Below, one piece after another: positions 52,228-59,744 of a stretch of 64,000 nucleotides of DNA. Both the position numbers and the translations under genes were made by a program. Below the pieces are notes generated by a model. That model was not told the DNA's origin. It searched no databases and worked only from the letters and a program-made list of their open reading frames with translations. The DNA is from Myxococcus xanthus (GTDB lineage Bacteria > Myxococcota > Myxococcia > Myxococcales > Myxococcaceae), in assembly GCF_013116825.1 (NCBI RefSeq), contig NZ_JABFNS010000031.1, forward strand, positions 1-64,000. Direction: 5' to 3'. Position 1 is the first letter of the stretch, and each line of letters opens with the position of its first letter.

Positions 52228-52298
52228 ACCCGTCAGCGTCCCTCACCTCCCCCTCTGCTCCCGCCTGCTACCCCCAATAGCGCTCCTGTCCTTCCTAT
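52228..52298 (+). repeat. 71-bp direct repeat, right copy
   Basis: Partner of 49108-49178. It lies 46 bp before the epsB start, so it occupies the former epsC-epsB intergenic position and is probably the original native copy. Confidence 0.9.
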
Positions 52299-52343
52299 GC
52301 TCTCTAGCATTGTGGCGACAACGCGCCCATGGAGGATGGAGTG

Positions 52344-54563
52344 ATGCGTTCGCGGACGAAGGCAGGGGCCGCTGTACTGTCGGGTGCGCTGCTGGCGGGT
52401 GGCACCGTGACGGTGGCGTGGGCCGTCGGCGCGGAAGCGCCGGGCACTGCGGGAACGAGCAACGCGGCGACAGCGGCGCCGGACACGAGCAACGCAGCGG
52501 GCGCGAGCGGCACCACGACCACGGCGCCCGCGACCGGCACGGAGAAGACCGCGCCGGTGATGCTGTACGACGGAGGTCTGTCCCCCGATTGGAAGGACCT
52601 CGGCTGGGCGCAGCGCGAGCTCCCAAAGGGCGCGCCGGCGCGCATGCGCCTGTTCAACTACGCCGGGTGGATTCTCTACCGGCCCAAGCTGGAGGGCACC
52701 TTCGGCGCGCTGTCGTTCCGGCTCAGCGCGCCGGAGTCCTTCGGCGAGTTCCTGGAGGTCCGCCTGGACGCTCCGGGCGCCGCCAGCTTCCCACGCGTCC
52801 CCATCATCCCGGAGCTCCAGGTCCACAAGGACGGTGAGTGGGCTGAGATTGTCATCCCCATGGAGCAGCTCAACCCGCGCGGCCAGCCGTTCGACCGCGT
52901 GGTGCTGCGCGCGTCCAAGAGCGTGGGCCGTGAGTGGGTGCTGTTCGACAAGGTGGCGCTGGTGCCGCTGCCGCCCGAACTGGCCGCCGCGCTGGCCGCG
53001 GGGGGCGGGCGCACGGGCCAGGGCAGTGGCCGCGAGGCGCCGATGACCATCGACTGCACCGCGCCGAGCCACCGCATCAGCCCGCTCATCTACGGCATCG
53101 CCTTCGACGGGTTGACGGAGAAGCGCGACAAGCACCAGTACGAGATGGGCGCCACCACGCGCCGCTGGGGCGGCAACCCCACGTCCCGCTACAACTGGAA
53201 GCTGGGCGGCGCGTGGAACACCGCGAACGACTGGTTCTACCAGAACGTCGACATCGGCCTGAGCTACGACGACTTCCTGGAGTCCAACCGCAAGCACGGC
53301 ATGACGTCCGCGCTGACGGTGCCCATCCTGGGTTGGGTAGCCAAGGACGCGAAGTCGGTGGGCTTCCCCGTGTCGCGCTTCGGCCCGCAGCAGCAGGAGG
53401 ACAACGGCTCGGGCAACGGGCTCGCCCGGGATGGCACGCCGCTGAAGCCCAGCGCGCCGACGCTCACCAGCACCGAGGCCCCACCAGAGTTCGTCGCCGA
53501 GTGGATCCGCGCCATCCGGAAGAAGGACCAGGAACGGGGCCAGCGCAGCGTCCAGACGTACATCCTGGACAACGAGCCCATGCTCTGGAACTCCACGCAC
53601 CGCGACGTGCACCCGGAGCCGCTGTCGTATGACGGGCTGCTGGAGCGCACGATTGCCTACGGCTCGGTGGTGCGGAAGGAAGACCCGGAGGGCCTCATCG
53701 CGGGCCCGGCCGAGTGGGGCTGGACGAACTACCTGTGGTCCGCGGCGGACTTCGCGCCAGGGAAGATGCCGCACTCCGACCGGCGCGCGCACGGCAACAT
53801 GCCGCTGCTGCCCTGGTACCTGCGGCAACTGCGCGAGCACGAGAAGAAGACGGGCGTGCGGCTGCTCGACATCGTGGACCTGCACTTCTATCCACAGACG
53901 AACGTCGGGGTCGGCCTGGAGGGCAACACGGACCCGGCCACCAACGCGCGCCGCATCCGCTCCACCCGCGGGCTGTGGGACCCCACGTACAAGGACGAGT
54001 CCTGGATTGGCGAGCCCATCCGGCTGATTCCGCGCATGAAGGAGTGGATCGCCGACAACTACCCGGGCCTGCGCATCTCCATTGGCGAGTACAACTTCGG
54101 CGCCTTCCGGCACATGAGCGGCGGACTGGCCCAGGCCGAGACGCTGGGCCGCTTCGCGCAGGAGAACATCTACTCCGCCTACTTCTGGCAGTACCCCACC
54201 GAGGGCTCACCGGTGTTCTGGGCGTTCCGCGCGTTCCGGAACTTCGACGGCAAGGGCAGCCGCTTCCAGGACTGGTGGGTGCCGGCGAAGGCCGCCGAGG
54301 GCACCAGCGTGTTCGCCTCTCGCGACGAGGCGGGCGGGAAGATGGTGGCGGTGGTGCTCAACTTCGACCCGGACCAGGCCGCCCAGGCGCAGATTCAACT
54401 CAAGGGCTGCGGGACACTCGACAGCGTGCGCGTGCTGGGCTACTCGGGCGCACCTGGGGGGTTCACCGAGCAGACTCCCGGTGCGAAGGCCGCGGGTTCC
54501 CTGACCCAGCGGCTGCCGCCCTATTCCATGACCGTGCTCGACCTGACGGTGAAGAAGCCATGA
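52344..54563 (+). CDS. epsB: EpsB, exported GH44-type glycoside hydrolase
   Basis: 739 residues from the ATG at 52344 (GGAG 7 nt upstream; an ATG five codons earlier is possible). Signal sequence (AVLSGALLAGGTVTVAWAVGA), then a Thr/Ala/Ser linker, a beta-sandwich module (~residues 70-210) and a TIM-barrel hydrolase. Barrel features fit GH44: MGATTRRWGGNPTSRYNW, the acid/base candidate E411 in LDNEPMLW, and the nucleophile candidate E582 in ISIGEYNFG; a beta-domain closes the protein. GH44 enzymes cut beta-1,4-glucans. Here it may trim or release EPS, or edit it in the periplasm. It overlaps epsA by 4 bp (ATGA). Confidence 0.88.
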   Translation: MRSRTKAGAAVLSGALLAGGTVTVAWAVGAEAPGTAGTSNAATAAPDTSNAAGASGTTTTAPATGTEKTAPVMLYDGGLSPDWKDLGWAQRELPKGAPARMRLFNYAGWILYRPKLEGTFGALSFRLSAPESFGEFLEVRLDAPGAASFPRVPIIPELQVHKDGEWAEIVIPMEQLNPRGQPFDRVVLRASKSVGREWVLFDKVALVPLPPELAAALAAGGGRTGQGSGREAPMTIDCTAPSHRISPLIYGIAFDGLTEKRDKHQYEMGATTRRWGGNPTSRYNWKLGGAWNTANDWFYQNVDIGLSYDDFLESNRKHGMTSALTVPILGWVAKDAKSVGFPVSRFGPQQQEDNGSGNGLARDGTPLKPSAPTLTSTEAPPEFVAEWIRAIRKKDQERGQRSVQTYILDNEPMLWNSTHRDVHPEPLSYDGLLERTIAYGSVVRKEDPEGLIAGPAEWGWTNYLWSAADFAPGKMPHSDRRAHGNMPLLPWYLRQLREHEKKTGVRLLDIVDLHFYPQTNVGVGLEGNTDPATNARRIRSTRGLWDPTYKDESWIGEPIRLIPRMKEWIADNYPGLRISIGEYNFGAFRHMSGGLAQAETLGRFAQENIYSAYFWQYPTEGSPVFWAFRAFRNFDGKGSRFQDWWVPAKAAEGTSVFASRDEAGGKMVAVVLNFDPDQAAQAQIQLKGCGTLDSVRVLGYSGAPGGFTEQTPGAKAAGSLTQRLPPYSMTVLDLTVKKP

Positions 54564-55375
54564 GCTCCGCCGCGACGCCTGTACCCCCGCAGACCCCGTT
54601 CACCACTGGCCGAGCGCGCCTGAACATCGGCCAGCTCGCCATCGACCAGCTCACCTTCGAGGAGGCGGTGACGGAGATTGGCCGGCTGGTGGACTCGCGC
54701 CAGGGCGGCTACGTGTTCACCGCCAACGTGGACCACGTGGTGCTGGCCGAGGACCACGCGCAGTTCCGCGAGGCGTACGCACGCGCCACGATTTCGGTGG
54801 TGGATGGGATGCCCATCGTCTGGGCCTCGCGCGCCATGGACGTGCCGCTGCCCGAGCGCATCGCCGGCTCGGACCTCATCCTCCCGCTGATGAAGTTGGG
54901 GGCGGAGCGCAAGTGGCGCGTGTTCCTGCTGGGCGCGGGCCCCGGCGTGGCGGAGAAGGTGGGCCGCATCGTCAGCGAGCAGTACGGCGTGGAGGTGGTG
55001 GGCTGGGATTCGCCCATGGTGCGCGTGGATGGCGGCGACGCGCAGAACGACCCGATTGTCGCGAAGATTCGCGAGAAGGATCCGCACCTGCTCCTGGTGG
55101 CGCTGGGCAGCCCGAAGCAGGAGGTGTGGATTTCGCAGGTGACCTCCAAGCTGGGCCCCACGGTGGCCATTGGCATTGGCGCGGGGTTGGACTTCATCGC
55201 CGGAACGGCGAAGCGCGCGCCCGTGTGGATTTCGCGCGCGGGCTTCGAATGGCTGTACCGGCTGGTGAACGAACCCAAGCGCCTGTGGCGGCGGTACATC
55301 CTGAATGACTCCCGCTTCGCCACGATTCTGCTGCGCGAGTTCTGGCAGCGGACGGGTACGAAGAAGCCGGAGTAG
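54560..55375 (+). CDS. epsA: EpsA, WecG/TagA/CpsF-family glycosyltransferase (GT26)
   Basis: 271 residues. Family motifs in order: TANVDHVVLAED, SVVDGMPIVWASRAMDVPLPERIAGSDLI, FLLGAGPGVAEKV, LVALGSPKQEVWI and VAIGIGAGLDFIAG. The short C-terminal helix is basic (EPKRLWRRYIL), as in TagA where it holds the enzyme to the membrane. It transfers a sugar, in known relatives a ManNAc-type residue, onto a lipid-linked acceptor. It is the last gene of the eps run and is translationally coupled to epsB. Confidence 0.92.
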   Translation: MSSAATPVPPQTPFTTGRARLNIGQLAIDQLTFEEAVTEIGRLVDSRQGGYVFTANVDHVVLAEDHAQFREAYARATISVVDGMPIVWASRAMDVPLPERIAGSDLILPLMKLGAERKWRVFLLGAGPGVAEKVGRIVSEQYGVEVVGWDSPMVRVDGGDAQNDPIVAKIREKDPHLLLVALGSPKQEVWISQVTSKLGPTVAIGIGAGLDFIAGTAKRAPVWISRAGFEWLYRLVNEPKRLWRRYILNDSRFATILLREFWQRTGTKKPE

Positions 55376-55384
55376 CCGCCCGCG

Positions 55385-55951
55385 TCACACGGGGGTGAAC
55401 TTCATCCCCGTGGCGCCGGACTGTTCCAGGGCCCGCTTGAGGTCCTCGGAGACGATGAGGGCCCCCGGCCAACCCCAGGTCCGGAACATCCGAGCACCTC
55501 CGGCCTTCGTGGGGTCGATGCGCAGACCCGCGATGGAGAAGTAGGTCCCGAGCTTCTCGGGCATACCGTCCTCCGGTTCCCAGTAGCGGACCTCGGAGGA
55601 GCGGGCGTCATCGATGCACCGGATGAGTCGAAGAGCGTTCAGCACGAGGTACTGGTCGGGCTGCGAGGGAATGTCGACCGGCAGAAACTGAACCTCGTCT
55701 GGGCTCTGCTCCGTGAGCAGGGATGCTACCCGGACGTGCACGATGGGAATGCTGTACGGCGCATGAGTGAAATCGAGCGGGCCGCCGGGTTCCTCGATGG
55801 CAACCTTCAAGCGGCCCTTCAGCGATAGAGGTGTTCCGCTCCTGAGCAGCGCCGGCTGCACCGGGACGCCATCCGGTCCGTCGAGGGTTCCCAACTCCCA
55901 GCGACTGGGCAGATACATGTCATCCGTGAGCTGGAAGTACCGCGTCGGCAT
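55385..55951 (-). CDS. Imm11/DUF1629-type immunity protein
   Basis: 188 residues (MPTRYFQLTDDMYLPSRWELGTL ... HVRVASLLTEQSPDEVQFLPVDI ... YLVLNALRLIRCIDDARS ... GARMFRTWGWPGALIVSEDLKRALEQSGATGMKFTPV). The C-terminal pattern, phi-F-R ... phi-hVSE-phi-hxAhxxSGhTGhxF-x-P, is that of the Imm11 (DUF1629) family, which neutralises toxins of polymorphic systems and is often paired with AHH or similar nucleases. It starts 12 bp after the stop of the toxin gene on the same strand, the expected order for a toxin-immunity pair. Soluble and probably cytoplasmic. Confidence 0.82.
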   Translation of the reverse strand: MPTRYFQLTDDMYLPSRWELGTLDGPDGVPVQPALLRSGTPLSLKGRLKVAIEEPGGPLDFTHAPYSIPIVHVRVASLLTEQSPDEVQFLPVDIPSQPDQYLVLNALRLIRCIDDARSSEVRYWEPEDGMPEKLGTYFSIAGLRIDPTKAGGARMFRTWGWPGALIVSEDLKRALEQSGATGMKFTPV

Positions 55952-55963
55952 GATGGAACGCTC

Positions 55964-57310
55964 CTAGCGCCGCGAGCCCGAAGTCACCAGTCTGTTGAGC
56001 CGCGTGCCGGGTGTCGAGACTTCACGCGCCAGGCGGTTCAGGGCCCGGGTCAATGCCTCGCGGCATTGGACGACACCACGACAGGTGCTCGTGGCCTCTT
56101 CGAGCGTGAAGAGGACCTGCTCATGGTACTCGCGTGGATGTGGTCCGCGGTGCGCTGGGATGGGGACGATGTTCTCGGGGTCCTTCAGCTCCATCCCAGC
56201 CCGTCTGAAGATGGCCTTGAACCTCGGCGTCCACGGCCCACCACGCACAGCGGAGACCTCGTTCTTGTTCGTGGCGATGTGGTGCTTCTGGATGCGGCTC
56301 GCACCGCTAGAGTTACCGGCCGCCATCGCCACGGCATGCGGCGCCAGCGCGACGGTGAAACCATCAGCCGTCATCGCCACAGATTCCACGCTCCCGAGCG
56401 CCGCGTACCGGTAACCCGCCTGCGCCTCGACGGTCAGCGCCGCCTGCGAGGAACCTGGGAGCCTTGGCGCCTTCGCCGCCAGCCCCGCCGTGTTCCCGAT
56501 GGCCGCCGTGGCCAGCATGACAAAGATGCGCGCGGCGTTCTCCCCGAGCACCTCGCCGTAGGCCTCACCCGCCTCGCTGAGCTGCGCGAAGGTCGTGGCC
56601 CGGTCCACCTGGCGCACCAGCGCAATCCACCCATCCAGCAAGCGCCACACCGTGTCCACACCGAGATACGCAATCGCGGTGGCCGTCACGAGGGCGGCAA
56701 CGCCCTTGCTCACCGGCTCCGGCAAGGCCCACAGCAGCAAGTACATGCTGACGGCCGCCGTCACCGTCGCCATCACGGCTTGTGGGTCTGCCATGTCGCG
56801 CAGAGCCTCAGCCGTCTCGTCCCAGACTGAGTCCATGGCGATGGCCATCGCCAGCGTGTACTTCCCATCGCTTGCCAACAGAGGTCCTTCATCCAACAGC
56901 CGAAGGCAGTCACCCGGTTGCCGCTTCCGCACACACCATTGGCCGTAGTCGCGCGTCAGCGCCTCGTCCGCATAGGCCATCAACAGGCGCGGACCGTCCG
57001 CGCGCTCCTTCACGGGAATCAGCCGCTGGCTTCGATGCTCGTACGCGTAGACCCCACTCCTGTCCGGTACACCGAAGCGTCGCCGCGCATCGCGCAGTGG
57101 ATGCAGGGAGGCCCTCACATCCCGGGCCAATGACACCACGGCGGCCTCGAACGCCTCATCGTCCAACTCCACGGAACTGGCGCCTTCCGCATCACGCGGT
57201 GCGTGCACGATGGGCGGAGCCTCTCCCGTGTCCAGACGCACCATACGCACCGTCGAGCACGCGGGCCCGATGAGCAGCAGCAAGACCATCCCAGGCAGCC
57301 GCATGGGCAC
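55964..57310 (-). CDS. SitA-like lipoprotein toxin with C-terminal AHH nuclease domain
   Basis: 448 residues from a GTG at 57310 (GAGG 8 nt upstream; an ATG two codons later is possible). Lipoprotein signal with lipid Cys in LLLLIGPACS. Residues ~20-290 resemble the conserved part of myxobacterial SitA toxins (TIGR02269-type): SGVYAYEHRSQRLIPV, DYGQWCVRKRQPGDCLRLLDEGPLL, and a hydrophobic, membrane-like Ala-rich region. The end is an AHH-type nuclease: QKHHIATNKN with H343-H344, WTPRFKAIFRRAGMEL, ENIVPIPAHRGPHPREYHEQVL. SitA proteins pass between kin cells by outer-membrane exchange and kill recipients without the matching immunity. The Imm11-type gene follows after 12 bp. Confidence 0.82.
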   Translation of the reverse strand: MPMRLPGMVLLLLIGPACSTVRMVRLDTGEAPPIVHAPRDAEGASSVELDDEAFEAAVVSLARDVRASLHPLRDARRRFGVPDRSGVYAYEHRSQRLIPVKERADGPRLLMAYADEALTRDYGQWCVRKRQPGDCLRLLDEGPLLASDGKYTLAMAIAMDSVWDETAEALRDMADPQAVMATVTAAVSMYLLLWALPEPVSKGVAALVTATAIAYLGVDTVWRLLDGWIALVRQVDRATTFAQLSEAGEAYGEVLGENAARIFVMLATAAIGNTAGLAAKAPRLPGSSQAALTVEAQAGYRYAALGSVESVAMTADGFTVALAPHAVAMAAGNSSGASRIQKHHIATNKNEVSAVRGGPWTPRFKAIFRRAGMELKDPENIVPIPAHRGPHPREYHEQVLFTLEEATSTCRGVVQCREALTRALNRLAREVSTPGTRLNRLVTSGSRR

Positions 57311-57432
57311 CCCCGTGACCTCGAGTCCATTCGAGGCGCCCCGTCAAACTAGCGGCGGAGGCTGACTCGAATCGGGCAAGCTCCCCCAGGCATCAACAAC
57401 ACGTGCGCCGTCCCCACGGGAGACTCGATGCC

Positions 57433-58278
57433 ATGAAACCTCCACTCGAACTCCCCGAGGACCTCCGGCGGATGCTCCGCTCCCACGCACCGGGACTCGA
57501 GTCCGACATCGAGCGGTTCCTCGAAACGGCACCCTCCTCGTGTCTGTACATCCGCTCGGAGCGCGTCTCTCGCTCGCCCCTCCGGCCCTCCATCCTCCAC
57601 AGACTGCTGGGCCACAGGGCCGCGCAGCCCGTGCTCTCCGCGCTCGACAGCAAGTTCGGCGGCATTCCCTACGTCGAAGAAGCGGACCTGACGTGGGATG
57701 GCTTCCACTTCCTCGGGCAGCTCAACTTCGCTCAACTGAGTGACGCACCTGCCACATTGCCGCGTCGAGGCCTCTTCGCCCTCGACCGCAATCTTCGTGC
57801 AGCGGACTGCACCGCCAATTCGTTCCGTGTGCGCTGGTATCCAGAACCCACCGAAGCGCGCGCCCGCCCTGTCTCGCCGCCGCGATGCGTCGGCTGCTGG
57901 GAAACGCGGATGCAGTTCATCCCCGGCTGGTCACTCCCGAGAGGTGCTGAGTGGGAAGCGCCGCTACCTGCTGGGGTCACGCAACTCCACGATGCATGGA
58001 ACGCGTGGACGCCTTCAGGCTACCTGGAGGATGAGCAGCGCCCCGGCCTCCACCGACTGTCCGGTCACCGAAGCGCGGGGCTCGACGAGCCCTACTCCTT
58101 CGTGCCGCCTCCCGGGCGTGACAGGGCCCTTCGTGCGTACGCGCAACTCTTGCGCATCGACTTCGACAACGCCTCGGGATTTCACTGGGGCACGAACCAG
58201 GGCTACGTGCTGATTCACCCCGAGGACCTCGCCGCGAACCGGCTGGAGCGCGCGGTGGTGACATGGGCCAACGCCTGA
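57433..58278 (+). CDS. DUF1963 (YwqG-like) protein
   Basis: 281 residues from the ATG at 57433. Sequence features of DUF1963 are SKFGGIPYV, DGFHFLGQLNFAQL, GLFALDRNL and a C-terminal DFDNASGFHWGTNQGYVLIHPEDLAANRLERAVVTW. A pair of Cys residues (PPRCVGCWE) lies in the middle. Family members are soluble proteins of unknown function, often linked by context to polymorphic toxin loci and sometimes treated as immunity-like. Here it is divergent from the SitA-like gene, with 122 bp between starts, so a connection is possible but unproven. Confidence 0.85.
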   Translation: MKPPLELPEDLRRMLRSHAPGLESDIERFLETAPSSCLYIRSERVSRSPLRPSILHRLLGHRAAQPVLSALDSKFGGIPYVEEADLTWDGFHFLGQLNFAQLSDAPATLPRRGLFALDRNLRAADCTANSFRVRWYPEPTEARARPVSPPRCVGCWETRMQFIPGWSLPRGAEWEAPLPAGVTQLHDAWNAWTPSGYLEDEQRPGLHRLSGHRSAGLDEPYSFVPPPGRDRALRAYAQLLRIDFDNASGFHWGTNQGYVLIHPEDLAANRLERAVVTWANA

Positions 58279-58303
58279 CATGAGAGATGGGACAGCGCGC
58301 GTC

Positions 58304-58327
58304 GGAAAATGGTTTCGTCCATTTTCC
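58304..58327. promoter_or_regulatory. Perfect 9-bp palindrome at the start of the sigma-factor operon
   Basis: GGAAAATGG (58304-58312), TTTCGT loop, CCATTTTCC (58319-58327). It is AT-rich against its surroundings and lies 26 bp after the DUF1963 stop. It could be an operator or promoter-proximal hairpin for the downstream sigma-factor operon, or a terminator for DUF1963 without a T-tail. It overlaps the first possible start (ATG 58309) of the sigma gene, which argues for a later start. Confidence 0.45.
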
Positions 58328-58947
58328 CCGCCCCGGACGTTGGGCATTTCGTGGACCCCGTAGGCCCCTCCAGACGTGGCCCTTTGAGCGATGACACCTC
58401 GGCGGAGGTAGGCCCGTGGCTTGCCCGGTTCCACGCCGGAGACGCCCGCGTCCTCAACGCCTGCTACCGCGACCACTTCGACACGGTGTACCGCGCCGCC
58501 GTCCGCGTCCTCCCGGCCATGGACGCGGAGACCGTGGTCCACGACGTCTTCCTCCGGCTCGTATCCGACGAGGCCGCGCGCCGCTCCTTCCAGGGCGGCT
58601 CCCTGGCGGGCTGGCTGCACACCCTCTCCCACAATCTCGCCGTGGACCGGGTGCGCCGTCAGCGGCGTGAGTCAGACGCCCTGGCCCAGCTCGCCGTGGA
58701 GTCCTCCGCCTCCGAAGAGCCCACACCACCCGAGCCCGGGCTCGACGCCAGCCTCCTGTTGGAGCGCTTCCGCCAGGAAGGCCTGCCGCCCAAGTGGGCC
58801 CCCGTCTTCGAGGCTCGCTTCGTGCGCCAGCTCAGTCAGCGCGAGGCCGCCGCCGCCCTGCGCATGCGCCGCACCACCCTCGCCTACCAGGAGCTGCGCG
58901 TCCGCCAACTCCTCAAAAAGTTCCTCCTCACCCCGGAGGCCCGATGA
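58309..58947 (+). CDS. ECF-type RNA polymerase sigma factor
   Basis: Up to 212 residues; the real start may be downstream (TTG at 58384 begins MSDDTSAEVGPWLARF) because the first ATG sits inside a palindrome. Sigma region 2 is seen as LNACYRDHFDTVYRAAVRVL, ETVVHDVFLRLV and GSLAGWLHTLSHNLAVDRVRRQRR. Region 4 is FRQEGLPPKWAPVFEARFVRQLSQREAAAALRMRRTTLAYQELRVRQLLKK, with a helix-turn-helix. The stop overlaps the next gene by 4 bp (ATGA). That gene encodes a zinc-binding anti-sigma-like protein, the usual partner. Confidence 0.85.
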   Translation: MVSSIFPAPDVGHFVDPVGPSRRGPLSDDTSAEVGPWLARFHAGDARVLNACYRDHFDTVYRAAVRVLPAMDAETVVHDVFLRLVSDEAARRSFQGGSLAGWLHTLSHNLAVDRVRRQRRESDALAQLAVESSASEEPTPPEPGLDASLLLERFRQEGLPPKWAPVFEARFVRQLSQREAAAALRMRRTTLAYQELRVRQLLKKFLLTPEAR

Positions 58948-59744
58948 GCCCCTCCTGCGCCCTCCTCCCCCTCGTCGACCGTCACTTCTCCGGGCGAATC
59001 GCGCCCCCAGACGAACGGCGTATGCGCGAGCACCTCCCGGACTGCGCCCACTGCCGCGAACGCTACGAGCGCCAGCTCCTCCTCGCCCGGCTCGACCCTT
59101 CCGCCCCGGACGCGCGGACACGGCTGGCCCGGGGACTGGGGCTCGACGCCTCCGCGCTGCCGTCGCCCGAGGGGCGCGCATCGGACACGCGCGCCAACGC
59201 GCCGCGCTGGTGGCACCTCGCGCTGGTTCCCATGACGGTGGCCTGCCTCGCGCTGCTCGTGGTCCGCCTGCCCTCCATGTCCACCGACGACGCGGGCTTC
59301 ACCGCCCGGGGCGCGGGCAATGCGGCGGCCCAGGCGCGGCTGCTCGCCTATGCCGTGGCGCCCGGCGGGCACACCACCCTCCTGGGCCTGAAACTTCGGC
59401 CCGAACAGGAGCTGGCCTTCGCCTTCCGCAACCCCGACGCCCACCGCTTCCTCATGGTCTTCGCCCGGGACACCGCGGGCCGCGTCTACTGGTACCACCC
59501 GAGCTGGACCGACCCGGCGAGCGACCCCTCGGCCATCCCCATCCCCCCGGGCGACACCTTGCGCGAGCTGCCTGAAGCCATCTCTCATCCGCTCGCGCCC
59601 GGGACCCTCACCCTCCACGCGGTCTTCCTGGAGTCGCCGCTCACCGTGAAGCAGATGGAGGCGCTCGTGAAGCAGGGCGACCTCGACGCCGTGCTCCCCG
59701 CTGGCGCGGACGCCACCTCGCTCCAGCTCCAGGTCATCCCATGA
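58944..59744 (+). CDS. Anti-sigma-like membrane protein with zinc-binding N-terminus
   Basis: 266 residues. The N-terminus has the ZAS/zf-HC2 pattern, H-x3-C-x2-C in REHLPDCAHCRERYERQL, which in anti-sigma factors binds zinc and holds the cognate ECF sigma. A single transmembrane helix follows near residues 92-110 (LALVPMTVACLALLVV). The C-terminal ~150 residues form a beta-rich extracytoplasmic domain (HTTLLGLKLRPEQELAFAF, FLMVFARDTAGRVYWYHPSW, LTLHAVFLESPLTVKQMEAL) resembling DUF4384-type sensor domains. It is coupled by 4-bp overlaps to the sigma gene before it and the caspase-like gene after it. Confidence 0.82.
   Translation: MSPSCALLPLVDRHFSGRIAPPDERRMREHLPDCAHCRERYERQLLLARLDPSAPDARTRLARGLGLDASALPSPEGRASDTRANAPRWWHLALVPMTVACLALLVVRLPSMSTDDAGFTARGAGNAAAQARLLAYAVAPGGHTTLLGLKLRPEQELAFAFRNPDAHRFLMVFARDTAGRVYWYHPSWTDPASDPSAIPIPPGDTLRELPEAISHPLAPGTLTLHAVFLESPLTVKQMEALVKQGDLDAVLPAGADATSLQLQVIP

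Larger units (their letters stand above)
49179..52298. mobile_element. Foreign block inserted between epsC and epsB
   Basis: About 3.1 kb bounded by the 71-bp repeats (right copy included). Contents in order: a 5'-truncated IS1182-like transposase, 365 bp without a gene, two minus-strand genes of lower GC (unknown, then AbiJ-like), and the tail of an IS91-like transposase. Nothing here resembles EPS biosynthesis. The block separates two genes that are normally adjacent, and its cargo is transcribed against the eps direction. No clear terminal inverted repeats were seen, so it is not a simple intact insertion sequence. Confidence 0.75.
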
